A DNA stretch of 40,452 nt from contig JAFDVV010000077.1 of NCBI GenBank assembly GCA_018268775.1, positions 1 through 40,452 on the forward strand, written 5' to 3'. The position numbers were made by a program, and so were the translations under genes. The notes under the pieces are model-generated. The model did no database searches. It was not told the DNA's origin and was given only the letters and a program-made list of their open reading frames with translations. The DNA is from Acidobacteriota bacterium. Its GTDB lineage: Bacteria; Acidobacteriota; Terriglobia; Terriglobales; Acidobacteriaceae. Below are positions 1 through 8,566 of this stretch, one piece after another. How positions within the stretch are numbered: the first letter of the stretch is position 1; each line of letters begins with the position of its first letter.

Positions 1-942
1 GTCGACGGTGACGACAGTCAGGAGCAGTATGCCTGTAATGTCTCCTGTCATTTCTGAGGGCATTCCCATCAGGTGCATGCCGTTCTGAAGCACCGTGAGG
101 AAAAAAAGACCGAGCAGCGTGCCGAAGATGCTTCCGCGGCCGCCCATAACAGATGTGCCGCCGAGTACAACCGCCGTAATTGCTTGCAACTCAAACCCGG
201 TGCCGAGGTCCGATTTTGCCAAACCAAGATGTGAGACATAGATGATTGCGGCGACACCTGAAGTTACTCCGCACAGCAGGTAGACCAGGAAGATGCAACG
301 GTCGACAGGCAAGCCAGCGTATCTCGCTCCGTCTGCATTGAAGCCGATTGCATAAATGGCACGGCCTATCACCGACCGATGCAGCAAAAGAGCATACAGC
401 AGGACCACGAGGCAGAATACGAAGATCTGAACCGGGATTACGCCAACGACGTATCCTTGACCAAGAAATAAAAACGACGATGGGTACCCCGTAAAACTCC
501 GCGCCGCATGGGTCAGCCCTTCTGCGATGCCTCGGTACAGCGAGAAAGTTCCCAGGGTGACGATCAGCGATGGCAGTCGGAAACGGGCGATCAGGATCCC
601 ATTAAGTGCCCCGCAAACCACGCCAACAAATAGCCCGATCGCAACCGACACAGAAATGGAACAATGCAGATCGTGCGAGACAAGTCCGAAGATCACCGAG
701 ACCAGGCCGATCGTCGAGCCAACGGACAGGTCGATGCCGCCCGTTATGAGCACTGGCGTAAGCGCAGCAGACAGAAGCCCAAGCTCCACGCTGAAGCGCA
801 GTATCTCGAAGAGATTCGTTGCGGTGAAGAAAACAGGGGACGAGAGGGAAAATATCAGGCATTCCAGAAGCAGCCCTGTTAACAGGGCGCCTTGTATTCC
901 CGTAAGCCGGAATGCCGGCGCTGCTCTACGCTGCGACGGCAT
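1..942 (-). CDS. CUT2 sugar ABC transporter permease, second of two (3' end cut by window edge)
   Basis: Inner-membrane permease of a simple-sugar ABC importer of the RbsC/RhaQ/LsrD kind. I translated it by hand because the frame stays open to the window edge: 314 codons from an ATG at 942, with no stop before base 1. It has the family's hydrophobic segments, the early GGIDLSVGS motif, and near the end ELQAITAVVLGGTS followed by a Gly-rich GGRGS loop. Its start lies 17 bases inside the end of the upstream permease gene, so the two are probably translationally coupled. Paired, non-identical permeases occur in rhamnose (RhaP/RhaQ) and AI-2 (LsrC/LsrD) importers, but the substrate cannot be read here. 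A binding-protein gene may lie beyond the left edge. Confidence 0.88.
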   Translation of the reverse strand, partial: MPSQRRAAPAFRLTGIQGALLTGLLLECLIFSLSSPVFFTATNLFEILRFSVELGLLSAALTPVLITGGIDLSVGSTIGLVSVIFGLVSHDLHCSISVSVAIGLFVGVVCGALNGILIARFRLPSLIVTLGTFSLYRGIAEGLTHAARSFTGYPSSFLFLGQGYVVGVIPVQIFVFCLVVLLYALLLHRSVIGRAIYAIGFNADGARYAGLPVDRCIFLVYLLCGVTSGVAAIIYVSHLGLAKSDLGTGFELQAITAVVLGGTSVMGGRGSIFGTLLGLFFLTVLQNGMHLMGMPSEMTGDITGILLLTVVTVD

Positions 943-1876
943 TTTCGCCTTGCCTCCGTGGTGTCTTGATTGCGTCGATAGCAACGGCTATCAGAATGAT
1001 TCCACCCTGGATCGCTTTTTCCCAATAGGCGCTTATCCCAAGATAAGTGAGTGCAGATCCGATTCCATTCAACAGGACCACTCCCAACACTGTTCCCGTA
1101 ATGCTGGCCGAACCGCCTGTAATCGCTGCCCCACCTACAGCTACCGCTGCAATCACTTTCAGCTCAAGACCGATGCCGGAGTTGCTCGGGATTTGCTTGA
1201 AGCGTGCCGCATTCAACGCAGCGGCAAGGCCGGTAAAAAGCCCTGTCAGAGCAAATACACCAAGAACAATTTTGCTCGTGTCGATTCCCGCCATTCGTGC
1301 TGCGGATTCGTTCGATCCTGTAGCAAAGACGGCCCTGCCCAGACGAAGATAACGCAGGCCGAACGCTGAAAGCGCCACAAGAAATACCACGATAAGAAAA
1401 CAAAGAATGTTATAGCTTGCCGATGACATCCCAAACCATTGGAAGCGCGCTGGCAAACCTTCGACCCAGGCACCCTGTGTCTTCCAGCGAAGTCCATCGC
1501 GGAGAGCGACCATTGTCGCGAGCGTGACGACGATGGAGGGCATACGGAGTTTCGCCACAAGCACACCATTGAACGCGCCGCAAAAGGCTCCGACGCCGCA
1601 GGCGGCGAACGCGCTAAGTATCGTCGGCACGCCGCTGGCAGCACACATCCCCATCACGACACTGCTCAGGGCGAAGACTGATCCGACTGATATATCGATG
1701 TGTCCGGCAAGAATTATCAGCGTCATGCCGATAGCAACAATCATGACAGGCATCGCAGACAAAAACAGGTCAAACAGATTGCCACGAGTGAAATAGCCGT
1801 GTGCGCAAAAGGCTAGAATCGCCAACAGAGCGACGTTGGCCGCCAGAACCCCGAACTCTCTGGCTTGCATCGTCAT
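926..1876 (-). CDS. CUT2 sugar ABC transporter permease, first of two
   Basis: A 316-residue integral membrane permease of the RbsC/RhaP/LsrC family. It carries the family motif GHIDISVGS at about residue 58 and the conserved C-terminal stretch KVIAAVAVGGAAITGG, the equivalent of the loop that meets the ATPase side of the complex. About eight to ten hydrophobic segments are visible. The start ATG overlaps the stop of the ATPase gene (ATGA at 1873-1876), and its own stop overlaps the start of the next permease, so this is a tightly packed operon. It should form a heterodimer with the neighbouring permease. The substrate is unknown; a pentose, deoxysugar or similar compound is reasonable. Confidence 0.92.
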   Translation of the reverse strand: MTMQAREFGVLAANVALLAILAFCAHGYFTRGNLFDLFLSAMPVMIVAIGMTLIILAGHIDISVGSVFALSSVVMGMCAASGVPTILSAFAACGVGAFCGAFNGVLVAKLRMPSIVVTLATMVALRDGLRWKTQGAWVEGLPARFQWFGMSSASYNILCFLIVVFLVALSAFGLRYLRLGRAVFATGSNESAARMAGIDTSKIVLGVFALTGLFTGLAAALNAARFKQIPSNSGIGLELKVIAAVAVGGAAITGGSASITGTVLGVVLLNGIGSALTYLGISAYWEKAIQGGIILIAVAIDAIKTPRRQGENAVAA

Positions 1877-3429
1877 ATGGTACCTGCCTTCGAGGTGCCG
1901 GCCGAATGCCCGAAGGCGAGAGCCATGATCTTTTCCTGCACCGCATCCTTGCGATCGAGAATCTGAACAATCGTCTTCTCACAAAACACTGCGACCCTGT
2001 CGCACATCCCTAGTATCTCGGGTAGCTCCGACGAAATAAGTATGATGGCAACGCCATCTTCGGCCATCTGCGATATCAGGCTATGTATCTCAGCCTTCGA
2101 TCCCACGTCGACGCCCTGAGTCGGCTCATCGAGGATCATCAGACGCGGCTTTGTAGCCATCCAGCGGGCCAGAGCAACCTTCTGTTGATTTCCTCCCGAC
2201 AGATTCATCGCAGGCGTTGAACTGCTAGAGGTCTTGACCTGCAATGCGGAGATATATCTCTCTGCCACACATTGCTCTTCGCTTCTATCGATGATCCCTC
2301 GCCGCGAAACATTATCCAGACTTGCCATCGTGATGTTGGAAGCGAGGTCCATCTCCATGATCAGCCCATGTTGACGACGGTCCTCCGGAAGATAGCCAAT
2401 CCCCAGATCGATCGCTTGCTGCGGCGAAGTGATGTGCACAGCTTGCCCCCCAATAAAAATCGTCGCATTCCCAGGAGTCAGGCCGAATAGTGTCTTTGCC
2501 AGTTCCGTTCTTCCAGAGCCGACCAGACCGGAAAAGCCGAAGATCTCCCCGGCGCGGACAGAGAATGAAATATTGTGTAAACCCATACTGCGATTGCCGA
2601 GATTCGAAACACGGAGAACCGTATCGCGAATGGGCACAGAGCGCTTTGGAAAGATTGAAGCAACGGAGCGCCCGACCATCAATGAAATCATCTCGTCCCG
2701 CTCTATACTTTTCGTCTCACGGCAATCGATGGTGCTTCCATCGCGCAGAACGGTCACTCGATCGGCGAGCCGCTGAATTTCCTCAAGCCTGTGAGAGATG
2801 TAGACCATTCCCACGCCCTGCTCGCGCAATTGACAAACGACCCTGAAGAGGTTGTCGACCTCGCGATCGCTCAATAGCGCCGTAGGTTCATCGAGGAACA
2901 GCATTCTGGCTTTCGATCCAATGGCCTTTGCGATCTCGACGATCTGCTGCTCGGCCATGCTGAGCGATCCAGCAGTCCGCTGCGGATCAATCAGGGCACC
3001 CAGTCGATCCGTCAGTTCCTTTGCTTGCGTAAACCTGCGCTTCCAGTCGATCAACCATGAAGCCCTTTCGTCTTCCAGGGCCAAGGCAATGTTCTCGGCG
3101 ACGCTCAGGTGGGGGAAGAGAGCGGGCTGCTGATAGATGACCGAAACGCCCAGCGAGCGCGCCAGATTTGGATTGTTATTGCGGACCGGCTGTCCCGCTA
3201 TCTCAAGTGTCCCTGAATCTGCAGAGATCGCACCAGTCACGATCTTCGTGAACGTGGATTTCCCCGCGCCGTTTTCTCCGATCAAAGCGTGGACTTCTCC
3301 TGGGCGGAGATCGAAGGAGATATCGCGCAACGCCCGCACACCCGAAAAGCTCTTCGAGATTCCCACCGCGCGCAAAAGATACGGGCGAGCAAGTGGAGTC
3401 CAAGTAGCCTTGAATTGATTGGGCATCAT
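1873..3429 (-). CDS. CUT2 sugar ABC transporter, duplicated ATPase subunit (RbsA/RhaT-like)
   Basis: About 518 residues with two tandem ATP-binding cassettes, as in RbsA, XylG and RhaT. The first half has Walker A GENGAGKST, a degenerate signature SLSMAEQQ, and Walker B LFLDEPT. The second half has the weakened Walker A typical of this family (GLVGSGRTE), signature LSGGNQQ and Walker B LMILDEPTQGVD. It energises sugar import through the two permeases encoded just downstream. The reading frame extends to a TTG at 3435, but two in-frame ATGs (3429 and 3426) follow it. I prefer ATG 3429, which leaves the palindromic operator at 3442-3453 just upstream. The gene follows lacI with a 36-base gap on the same strand. 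Confidence 0.93.
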   Translation of the reverse strand: MMPNQFKATWTPLARPYLLRAVGISKSFSGVRALRDISFDLRPGEVHALIGENGAGKSTFTKIVTGAISADSGTLEIAGQPVRNNNPNLARSLGVSVIYQQPALFPHLSVAENIALALEDERASWLIDWKRRFTQAKELTDRLGALIDPQRTAGSLSMAEQQIVEIAKAIGSKARMLFLDEPTALLSDREVDNLFRVVCQLREQGVGMVYISHRLEEIQRLADRVTVLRDGSTIDCRETKSIERDEMISLMVGRSVASIFPKRSVPIRDTVLRVSNLGNRSMGLHNISFSVRAGEIFGFSGLVGSGRTELAKTLFGLTPGNATIFIGGQAVHITSPQQAIDLGIGYLPEDRRQHGLIMEMDLASNITMASLDNVSRRGIIDRSEEQCVAERYISALQVKTSSSSTPAMNLSGGNQQKVALARWMATKPRLMILDEPTQGVDVGSKAEIHSLISQMAEDGVAIILISSELPEILGMCDRVAVFCEKTIVQILDRKDAVQEKIMALAFGHSAGTSKAGTI

Positions 3430-3441
3430 ATCCAAATCCGA

Positions 3442-3453
3442 TGAGACGTCTCA
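3442..3453. promoter_or_regulatory. Putative LacI-family operator, copy 1
   Basis: Perfect 12-bp palindrome TGAGACGTCTCA, with the central CpG usual for LacI/GalR operators. It lies between the lacI stop and the start of the ATPase gene, 12 bases before the preferred ATG, so bound repressor could block initiation or read-through into the transporter genes. An identical copy lies before lacI. Confidence 0.75.
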
Positions 3454-3465
3454 CACTAAGGAAGT

Positions 3466-4554
3466 TCAGCCACGTCTGTCAACGCTCTGCTTGCGCTCAC
3501 CGCTTCGCTTGGAAGGTTTCGTCTTTGCGCCAGCGAGAGCAACCGGTGTGCTCGACGATTCGCGGACTGTCACAGTAGCTGGCAGCCGTACTCTGTGCCT
3601 GGGGGCGGACTCTCCGTTTTCAATTCTGTCCAGCAAAACTTCTACCGCTCGGTAGCCCATATCGAAGGTGGGCTGAACCACAGAGGTAATGCCCGGGCGA
3701 AAAAAATCTTCAGCCGTAATTTCGTCGAATGTAGTGAACGAAAAATCCTTCGGCGTGCTCAATCCAACGGAGTACAGGCTTCTCAGCGCGGCCAACCCGG
3801 TAACGCCGTTTGTGGCAAACAGTGCAGAAGGCATGCTCGATGCCCTCAACATGCCGTTCTGGCACAAACGAGCGACCTCTTCCTGTTCGAAACTGCCACT
3901 CCAGACGAGAGCCCGCTGAAAGGGGATACCCGCCTTTTGCAGCGCTTGCCGGTAGCCCCGCAAACGCTCCTGCTCGTTGCGCAGTGTAAGGGGACCTGTC
4001 ACGACGGCAATCTGCGTATGCCCCATGCCGATCAAATGCGAAAGAGCCATTTCGGCTGCGCCAGAGTCGTCCACGCATACAAAATCGACGTTGAGATCCG
4101 CGGGCAGGCGGTCGAGACATACGGCAGGAAAACTCGACGTAAAGGTATCCCACCGCTCCGGGGTAAGCTCCTCGCCGCTTGCCGTGACAAGCAGCATCCC
4201 CTCAACCCGTTGTGCGCGCAGCAGGGCAATCATGTCCGATTCCCGGTCTGGACTCCCCTCGGAGTCGAGCACGATCAGAAAGTAGCCGCGCTCTCGCGCC
4301 GCGCACTCCGCGCCCCGGATGATCTTTGGAAAGAAGGGAATTGTGATGTCGGGCACAACGATACCAAGTGTCCGTGTCCGGTTGGTTCTCAGGCTGCGTG
4401 CAATCAGGTTCGGCTGATAGTTCAGCTCCTTGATCGCCTCGAGCACCTTTTGCCGAGACCGTTCGCTGACCTTGGTTGATCCGCTAATAACATTGGAAAC
4501 CGTTCCCGATGATACCCCCGCCAGTTTGGCGAGCTCTTTCTGCGTAGGCGGCAT
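3466..4554 (-). CDS. LacI/GalR-family transcriptional repressor of the sugar transporter operon
   Basis: About 362 residues from the preferred ATG. The N-terminus is a classic LacI helix-turn-helix (TQKELAKLAGVSSGTVSNV, about residues 4-22), followed by the hinge segment and a periplasmic-binding-protein-like sensor domain beginning TLGIVVPDI. The frame stays open to an ATG at 4668, but that start would add 38 residues unlike any LacI N-terminus and would overlap the operator at 4656-4667, so I place the start at 4554. The C-terminus carries a basic tail of about 20 residues. It precedes the sugar ABC genes on the same strand, and matching palindromes before both suggest autoregulation and sugar-responsive control of the transporter. 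Confidence 0.93.
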   Translation of the reverse strand: MPPTQKELAKLAGVSSGTVSNVISGSTKVSERSRQKVLEAIKELNYQPNLIARSLRTNRTRTLGIVVPDITIPFFPKIIRGAECAARERGYFLIVLDSEGSPDRESDMIALLRAQRVEGMLLVTASGEELTPERWDTFTSSFPAVCLDRLPADLNVDFVCVDDSGAAEMALSHLIGMGHTQIAVVTGPLTLRNEQERLRGYRQALQKAGIPFQRALVWSGSFEQEEVARLCQNGMLRASSMPSALFATNGVTGLAALRSLYSVGLSTPKDFSFTTFDEITAEDFFRPGITSVVQPTFDMGYRAVEVLLDRIENGESAPRHRVRLPATVTVRESSSTPVALAGAKTKPSKRSGERKQSVDRRG

Positions 4555-4655
4555 AGTCAGAATCCTACATGATGGAGTGTTTTTCTTTGGCCCAGTCGGA
4601 TGACGTGCGGCCTCTCTTGACACCACTTGAGCGAAGGCACTAGCATCATTGGAAC

Positions 4656-4667
4656 TGAGACGTCTCA
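4656..4667. promoter_or_regulatory. Putative LacI-family operator, copy 2 (autoregulatory)
   Basis: Perfect palindrome TGAGACGTCTCA, identical in all 12 bases to the copy at 3442-3453. It lies about 100 bases upstream of the preferred lacI start and about 130 bases upstream of the divergent haem/HhH gene, inside the 241-base divergent promoter region 4555-4795. Confidence 0.72.
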
Positions 4668-4795
4668 TTTTCGCACCATAGCGTCAGGAAGACTGACGCG
4701 AAGCCTGACTCGCAGGCCTACAGGCAGTCCAAAGACTAGAATGGTGTGACAAGAGGACTATCGACGCGTCCGAAGAAAACCAAGGGCTATTCTCG

Positions 4796-5377
4796 ATGAA
4801 CGTAAAGCATCTTTCAACCCGGAACTACACAATCGCTGCGGCAGCGGGATTACTCACGCTGGGCCTCGGGCCGACGATCACCTCATCTGCCGTGCTTGCG
4901 TCATCGTCCCAAACTTCGCAAGCTGCTCCTGTACAATCACAAGCTCCCGCAACGCCACAGAAACCGGTTGGACCCTTGGCGAGACTCCCCGACGGTCACG
5001 GAAAGGACACGCTTGTTCGTGTCTGCGGAAAGTGCCATTCGCCTGCGATCGTCATCGCCAACGGCCAGGACCGAGACGGCTGGGAGGCGACCATTACCAA
5101 GATGGCAGGCCTCGGTGCCTCGGCAAGCGACGAGGAGTTCACCGAGATACTCGACTTCCTGGTGAAGAACTGCCCTCCAATTGCAGCCAAGATCAACATG
5201 AACAAGGCAACGGCGGCCGAGATCGAAAGCCAGCTTGGTTTTACCGCCAAACAGGCTGAAGACATCGTGGCATATCGTCAAAAAAACGGCGATTTCAAAA
5301 CCCTGGACGATCTTAAGAAGGTTCCCGAGATGAACCCCACCGACATCGATACCAGAAAAAACCACATGTCTTTCTAA
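4796..5377 (+). CDS. Exported protein joining a CxxCH haem motif to a ComEA-like helix-hairpin-helix
   Basis: 193 residues. A hydrophobic N-terminal stretch (about residues 11-36) looks like a Sec signal, then a Pro/Gln/Ala-rich linker. A c-type haem motif CGKCH follows at residues 77-81, and Met103 is a candidate distal ligand. Residues 133-193 resemble the ComEA/PulS helix-hairpin-helix (INMNKATAAEIE ... IVAYRQKNGDFKTLDDL). The usual GIG hairpin of DNA-binding members is replaced by LGFT, and the last hairpin is degenerate, so DNA binding is doubtful. Probably periplasmic; role unknown, perhaps electron transfer or protein contacts. Divergent from lacI, and could share its control region. 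Confidence 0.85.
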   Translation: MNVKHLSTRNYTIAAAAGLLTLGLGPTITSSAVLASSSQTSQAAPVQSQAPATPQKPVGPLARLPDGHGKDTLVRVCGKCHSPAIVIANGQDRDGWEATITKMAGLGASASDEEFTEILDFLVKNCPPIAAKINMNKATAAEIESQLGFTAKQAEDIVAYRQKNGDFKTLDDLKKVPEMNPTDIDTRKNHMSF

Positions 5378-5455
5378 GATCAGCTCTGGAGTTCGGAAAC
5401 CCCTGCATGGGCCGATTTCATTGGGGCGCGTTTCCATCGTGCTAGAGTTCATTAC

Positions 5456-6982
5456 ATGAAACGAAGTGGGATGCTCGCATGCGTGGGCATTGCAATATGG
5501 TTGTTCGCCGTCCTGTTCGTCACGCGCTACTACATGCTGGACGATGCCCTGATCCATCTGCGATACGCAGCGCATCTTCAGACATTTCACCAAATTGCCT
5601 ATAACGGTGGACAGCAGGACTATGGAACGTCCAGCATCCTCTATGTATGCCTACTGGCATGCCTTCGCTGGCTGTCAAATAGCCCACTGTTGCCAAAGGC
5701 TGTCTCTGTCGCATTTTATCTGCTTCTTGTTGCCGGAATAACCTTCAAGACTTTCCGGGCACAGCAAAGCAAATGGGGCAGTATCCTGGGCGCATCTCTG
5801 CTCATGGTTGTTCTTAGCCCAATGGCCATCCGTTGGCTGACAGATGGGATGGAGACTGGTCTTGTCCTTTTCCTTGTGGGACTGCTTGCCGCCTTCGGGC
5901 CCTCCATCGCTCATCGGAATCAAATCACATTCCGAACGGCGCTTCTTCTGGCCTTGTACGGCTTCATCCTGGTTCTTGCGAGGGTCGAACTCTGTCTGCT
6001 CGTTGCCTTGGGAGCCGTGGTCGTTGCCGGCCCCGATCTCTTTCGGTCGGATCCATCGAGAAAGGCTGCGCTAGTCCGCGCATGTTCTTTGATCTCTGGT
6101 GCCGTCCTTGCAGTCGCCGGAATCCTCGTCTACTTCCACCACCTGTTGCCAGACACGGCTGTCGCCAAAATTGCGTCGGGTGAGAGCCTCGAAACGCTCA
6201 CGACAATCTTTCGCATGACGGCCAGTTCGTTTGCCTTTGGCCTAGGACTAACTGTTTTGTACCTGACTTCGGCGATCATCGCACTGAAATATATCCGTGA
6301 AGGCCAACTTTCAAGGGAAAGAACGCTGGTGTGGATCGCAGCCAATGCAAGCTATCCAATCCTGGTATCACTGGCCTGCCTCCGCGGCCAATACATCCAG
6401 GGCGTTCGTTACCTGGTCTGGCCTCTTGGTTTCAGCGTTCTATGGAACATAGCGGACATGCAGGCCAACAACCAGAGCGCCCCAGCTCGGACATCTTATT
6501 TGCGCAAATGGCAGTTGACGTTCGTAGCCGTTTTCATATGCCTACTTCCTTTCGACAGTTTTTTTGGCTTTCACTCGATGATGGGACGATCGAGGGCCTT
6601 TCTTAAAATGCGCGCTGAAGACCTTTCGCGCTTTAGCAACAGCACGATCGTCGCCGGCGATGTTGGATTTATCGGTTACTTTACCCAGGGAAGGATTTGC
6701 GACACGGAAGGACTGGTCAACGGCCGCAGGGTTGCTGAACTGACTATTCCTCAGCGTTATCAGCGTTGCGCCGCCTCAAATCCGGCAGTATTCTTCGTGA
6801 CGCATGCCCAGACGGAAGAATTGAGCCGTTATGTGGACTTCAGCAGATGGAAGGCCTGTTTTGCGGTGAATTATCAAAACGTCAACCAAGACGATACCCA
6901 TAGCTTTATGCTCCCTGGAAATTGCGAGCGACTATCAGCGCAAGGTTCTATAGCGGCCGATGGAGTACGACTAGTCCAATAG
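5456..6982 (+). CDS. Polytopic membrane glycosyltransferase-like protein (GT-C fold)
   Basis: 508 residues with about nine to eleven hydrophobic segments. Shortly after the first membrane segment comes the acidic motif LDDALIHLRYA (Asp29-Asp30), followed by a loop ending in YGTSS. This layout matches GT-C enzymes of the AftB/ArnT/PMT kind, which use a lipid-linked sugar donor and place the acidic pair in the first periplasmic loop. A C-terminal soluble portion (about residues 390-508) follows the last membrane segment. Acceptor and donor are unknown. It is 78 bases after the haem/HhH gene on the same strand and may be co-transcribed. It ends 80 bases from the convergent nuoN. Confidence 0.75.
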   Translation: MKRSGMLACVGIAIWLFAVLFVTRYYMLDDALIHLRYAAHLQTFHQIAYNGGQQDYGTSSILYVCLLACLRWLSNSPLLPKAVSVAFYLLLVAGITFKTFRAQQSKWGSILGASLLMVVLSPMAIRWLTDGMETGLVLFLVGLLAAFGPSIAHRNQITFRTALLLALYGFILVLARVELCLLVALGAVVVAGPDLFRSDPSRKAALVRACSLISGAVLAVAGILVYFHHLLPDTAVAKIASGESLETLTTIFRMTASSFAFGLGLTVLYLTSAIIALKYIREGQLSRERTLVWIAANASYPILVSLACLRGQYIQGVRYLVWPLGFSVLWNIADMQANNQSAPARTSYLRKWQLTFVAVFICLLPFDSFFGFHSMMGRSRAFLKMRAEDLSRFSNSTIVAGDVGFIGYFTQGRICDTEGLVNGRRVAELTIPQRYQRCAASNPAVFFVTHAQTEELSRYVDFSRWKACFAVNYQNVNQDDTHSFMLPGNCERLSAQGSIAADGVRLVQ

Positions 6983-7062
6983 CCGCGTAGCCGCGCCGAG
7001 TGCCATTGTCGAGCAGCCTTGTCTCGCAACGGCTTGGTGTTCATTGAAGAACGCTGAATCGT

Positions 7063-8565
7063 TCAATGGGTTCCGGTCGAGCTGACAGTGCCTGCCGAAG
7101 GTTGGAGTGGGCTGCTCTGGTTTGTCGTCACACTTGCGCTGCGTTGGGCCAGACCCAGAATCCGGTTGGGAGCTATACCAAGTAGAACCGTGGCGACTGC
7201 GGTGAATGTGAGTGCGATCGCGGCGGGAACGGTGACAGGCGAGTAGGTGGCATGCTCGTTCTGCTGGGCTGGCTTAGCGTAGAGCGCGGCGAGCAAACGC
7301 AGGTAATAGAAGCAGGCTATCCCGCTATTGAGCAGGCCAATGACGGCGAGCCACACGTTGCCGGAATGTAGCGCGGCGGAGAAGACGTAGAACTTGCCGA
7401 AGAAGCCGCCGGTGAAGGGGATTCCGATAAGCGAGATCAGAAAAAGGCCAAGCGCGGCGGCCAGGGCAGGGCGCTTGAGGGCGAGTCCGGCGTAGTCGTC
7501 GATGGTGCGAGCGCGCTCGTTGTAGCCGCCGATGATAGTGATAGCGGTGAAGGCCCCGACGTTCATGGCGGCGTAGGCCGCGGTGTAGAAGCAGGCTGAG
7601 GCGATGCCATCTGCCGGGAACGCGGTGTAGGCGACGAGGAGATAGCCAGCGTGCGCAATGGACGAATAGGCGAGCATTCGCTTGACGTCGCGCTGCATGA
7701 GAGCGCCGAGGTTGCCGACGAACATGGAGAGCGCGGCGATGATCCAGATGAGCGCGGCCCAGCGGTGCTCGTAGGCAGGGAAGCCTGAGAAGAGAATGCG
7801 GAGGAGGACGGCGAAGGCTGCGGCCTTAGGGGCTGTGGACATGAGTCCGACGACGGGTGCGGGCGCGCCCTGGTAGACGTCCGGCGTCCAGACCTGGAAC
7901 GGTGCAGCGGAGACCTTGAAGCCTATGCCGATGATGATGAGCGCAAGCGAGAGGAAGGCGAGCGTGGGAGCGGATGTCGTGGCGAGGCCCTGGGCGATGG
8001 CGTCGATGCGCGTGGAGCCGGTGGCTCCGAAGGCGAGGGCGATGCCGTAGAGGAAGAAGGCAGTGGCGAAGGAGCCAAGCAGGAAGTACTTGATGGAGGC
8101 TTCGCTGGCCGGTGCCTTGCCCTTGCGGAAACCAGCCATGATGTACGTGGAGATGGAGGATATCTCAAGGCCGACGAAGACCATGAGGAGCTCGACCGAA
8201 CAGGTCATGAGCATCATGCCGGTGGCACCGAAGAGGACGAGCGCGAAGTATTCGCCGGCGACGTTGGCGTGACCTTCAAAGTAGTCGAGTGAGCTGAGCA
8301 GCGTGACGAGGGCGACTGCGGCGATCAGCAGATGAAAGAAGACAGAGAAAGAGTCGACCTGGATGGTGCCGTAAAAGGCGTGGAGGACACCGAAGCGAAG
8401 CTGATACCAACTGGCGAGACCGGCTGCCACGGTGCCGAGAATAGCAAGCCAGCCGAGAGGCTTCCGTGCCTTTTCATCCGGGAAGAGCGGGTCGGCCAGC
8501 ATGACGAGCACGCCCGTGATGGTGAGAATGTATTCGGGCAGAAGAGCGAGGACGTTGGGAGCCAT
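7063..8565 (-). CDS. nuoN: NADH-quinone oxidoreductase subunit N
   Basis: 500 residues, about 14 hydrophobic segments; an Mrp-antiporter-like proton-pumping subunit of complex I in the inner membrane. The core proton_antipo_M region includes [20 protein letters not shown] and the later [14 protein letters not shown] segment, both with the lysines and hydrophobic context conserved in NuoN. It starts one base after the nuoM stop and is the last gene of the operon. A short Ser/Thr-rich tail ends the protein. Length and order match the family. Confidence 0.96.
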   Translation of the reverse strand: MAPNVLALLPEYILTITGVLVMLADPLFPDEKARKPLGWLAILGTVAAGLASWYQLRFGVLHAFYGTIQVDSFSVFFHLLIAAVALVTLLSSLDYFEGHANVAGEYFALVLFGATGMMLMTCSVELLMVFVGLEISSISTYIMAGFRKGKAPASEASIKYFLLGSFATAFFLYGIALAFGATGSTRIDAIAQGLATTSAPTLAFLSLALIIIGIGFKVSAAPFQVWTPDVYQGAPAPVVGLMSTAPKAAAFAVLLRILFSGFPAYEHRWAALIWIIAALSMFVGNLGALMQRDVKRMLAYSSIAHAGYLLVAYTAFPADGIASACFYTAAYAAMNVGAFTAITIIGGYNERARTIDDYAGLALKRPALAAALGLFLISLIGIPFTGGFFGKFYVFSAALHSGNVWLAVIGLLNSGIACFYYLRLLAALYAKPAQQNEHATYSPVTVPAAIALTFTAVATVLLGIAPNRILGLAQRSASVTTNQSSPLQPSAGTVSSTGTH

Positions 8566-8566
8566 C

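Noticed and set aside
527..1369. 280-codon plus-strand frame over the two sugar permeases
   Set aside because: Conflicts with two overlapping permease genes that have clear family motifs.
3595..4479. 294-codon plus-strand frame opposite lacI
   Set aside because: Antisense to a confident LacI-family gene; no motif of its own.
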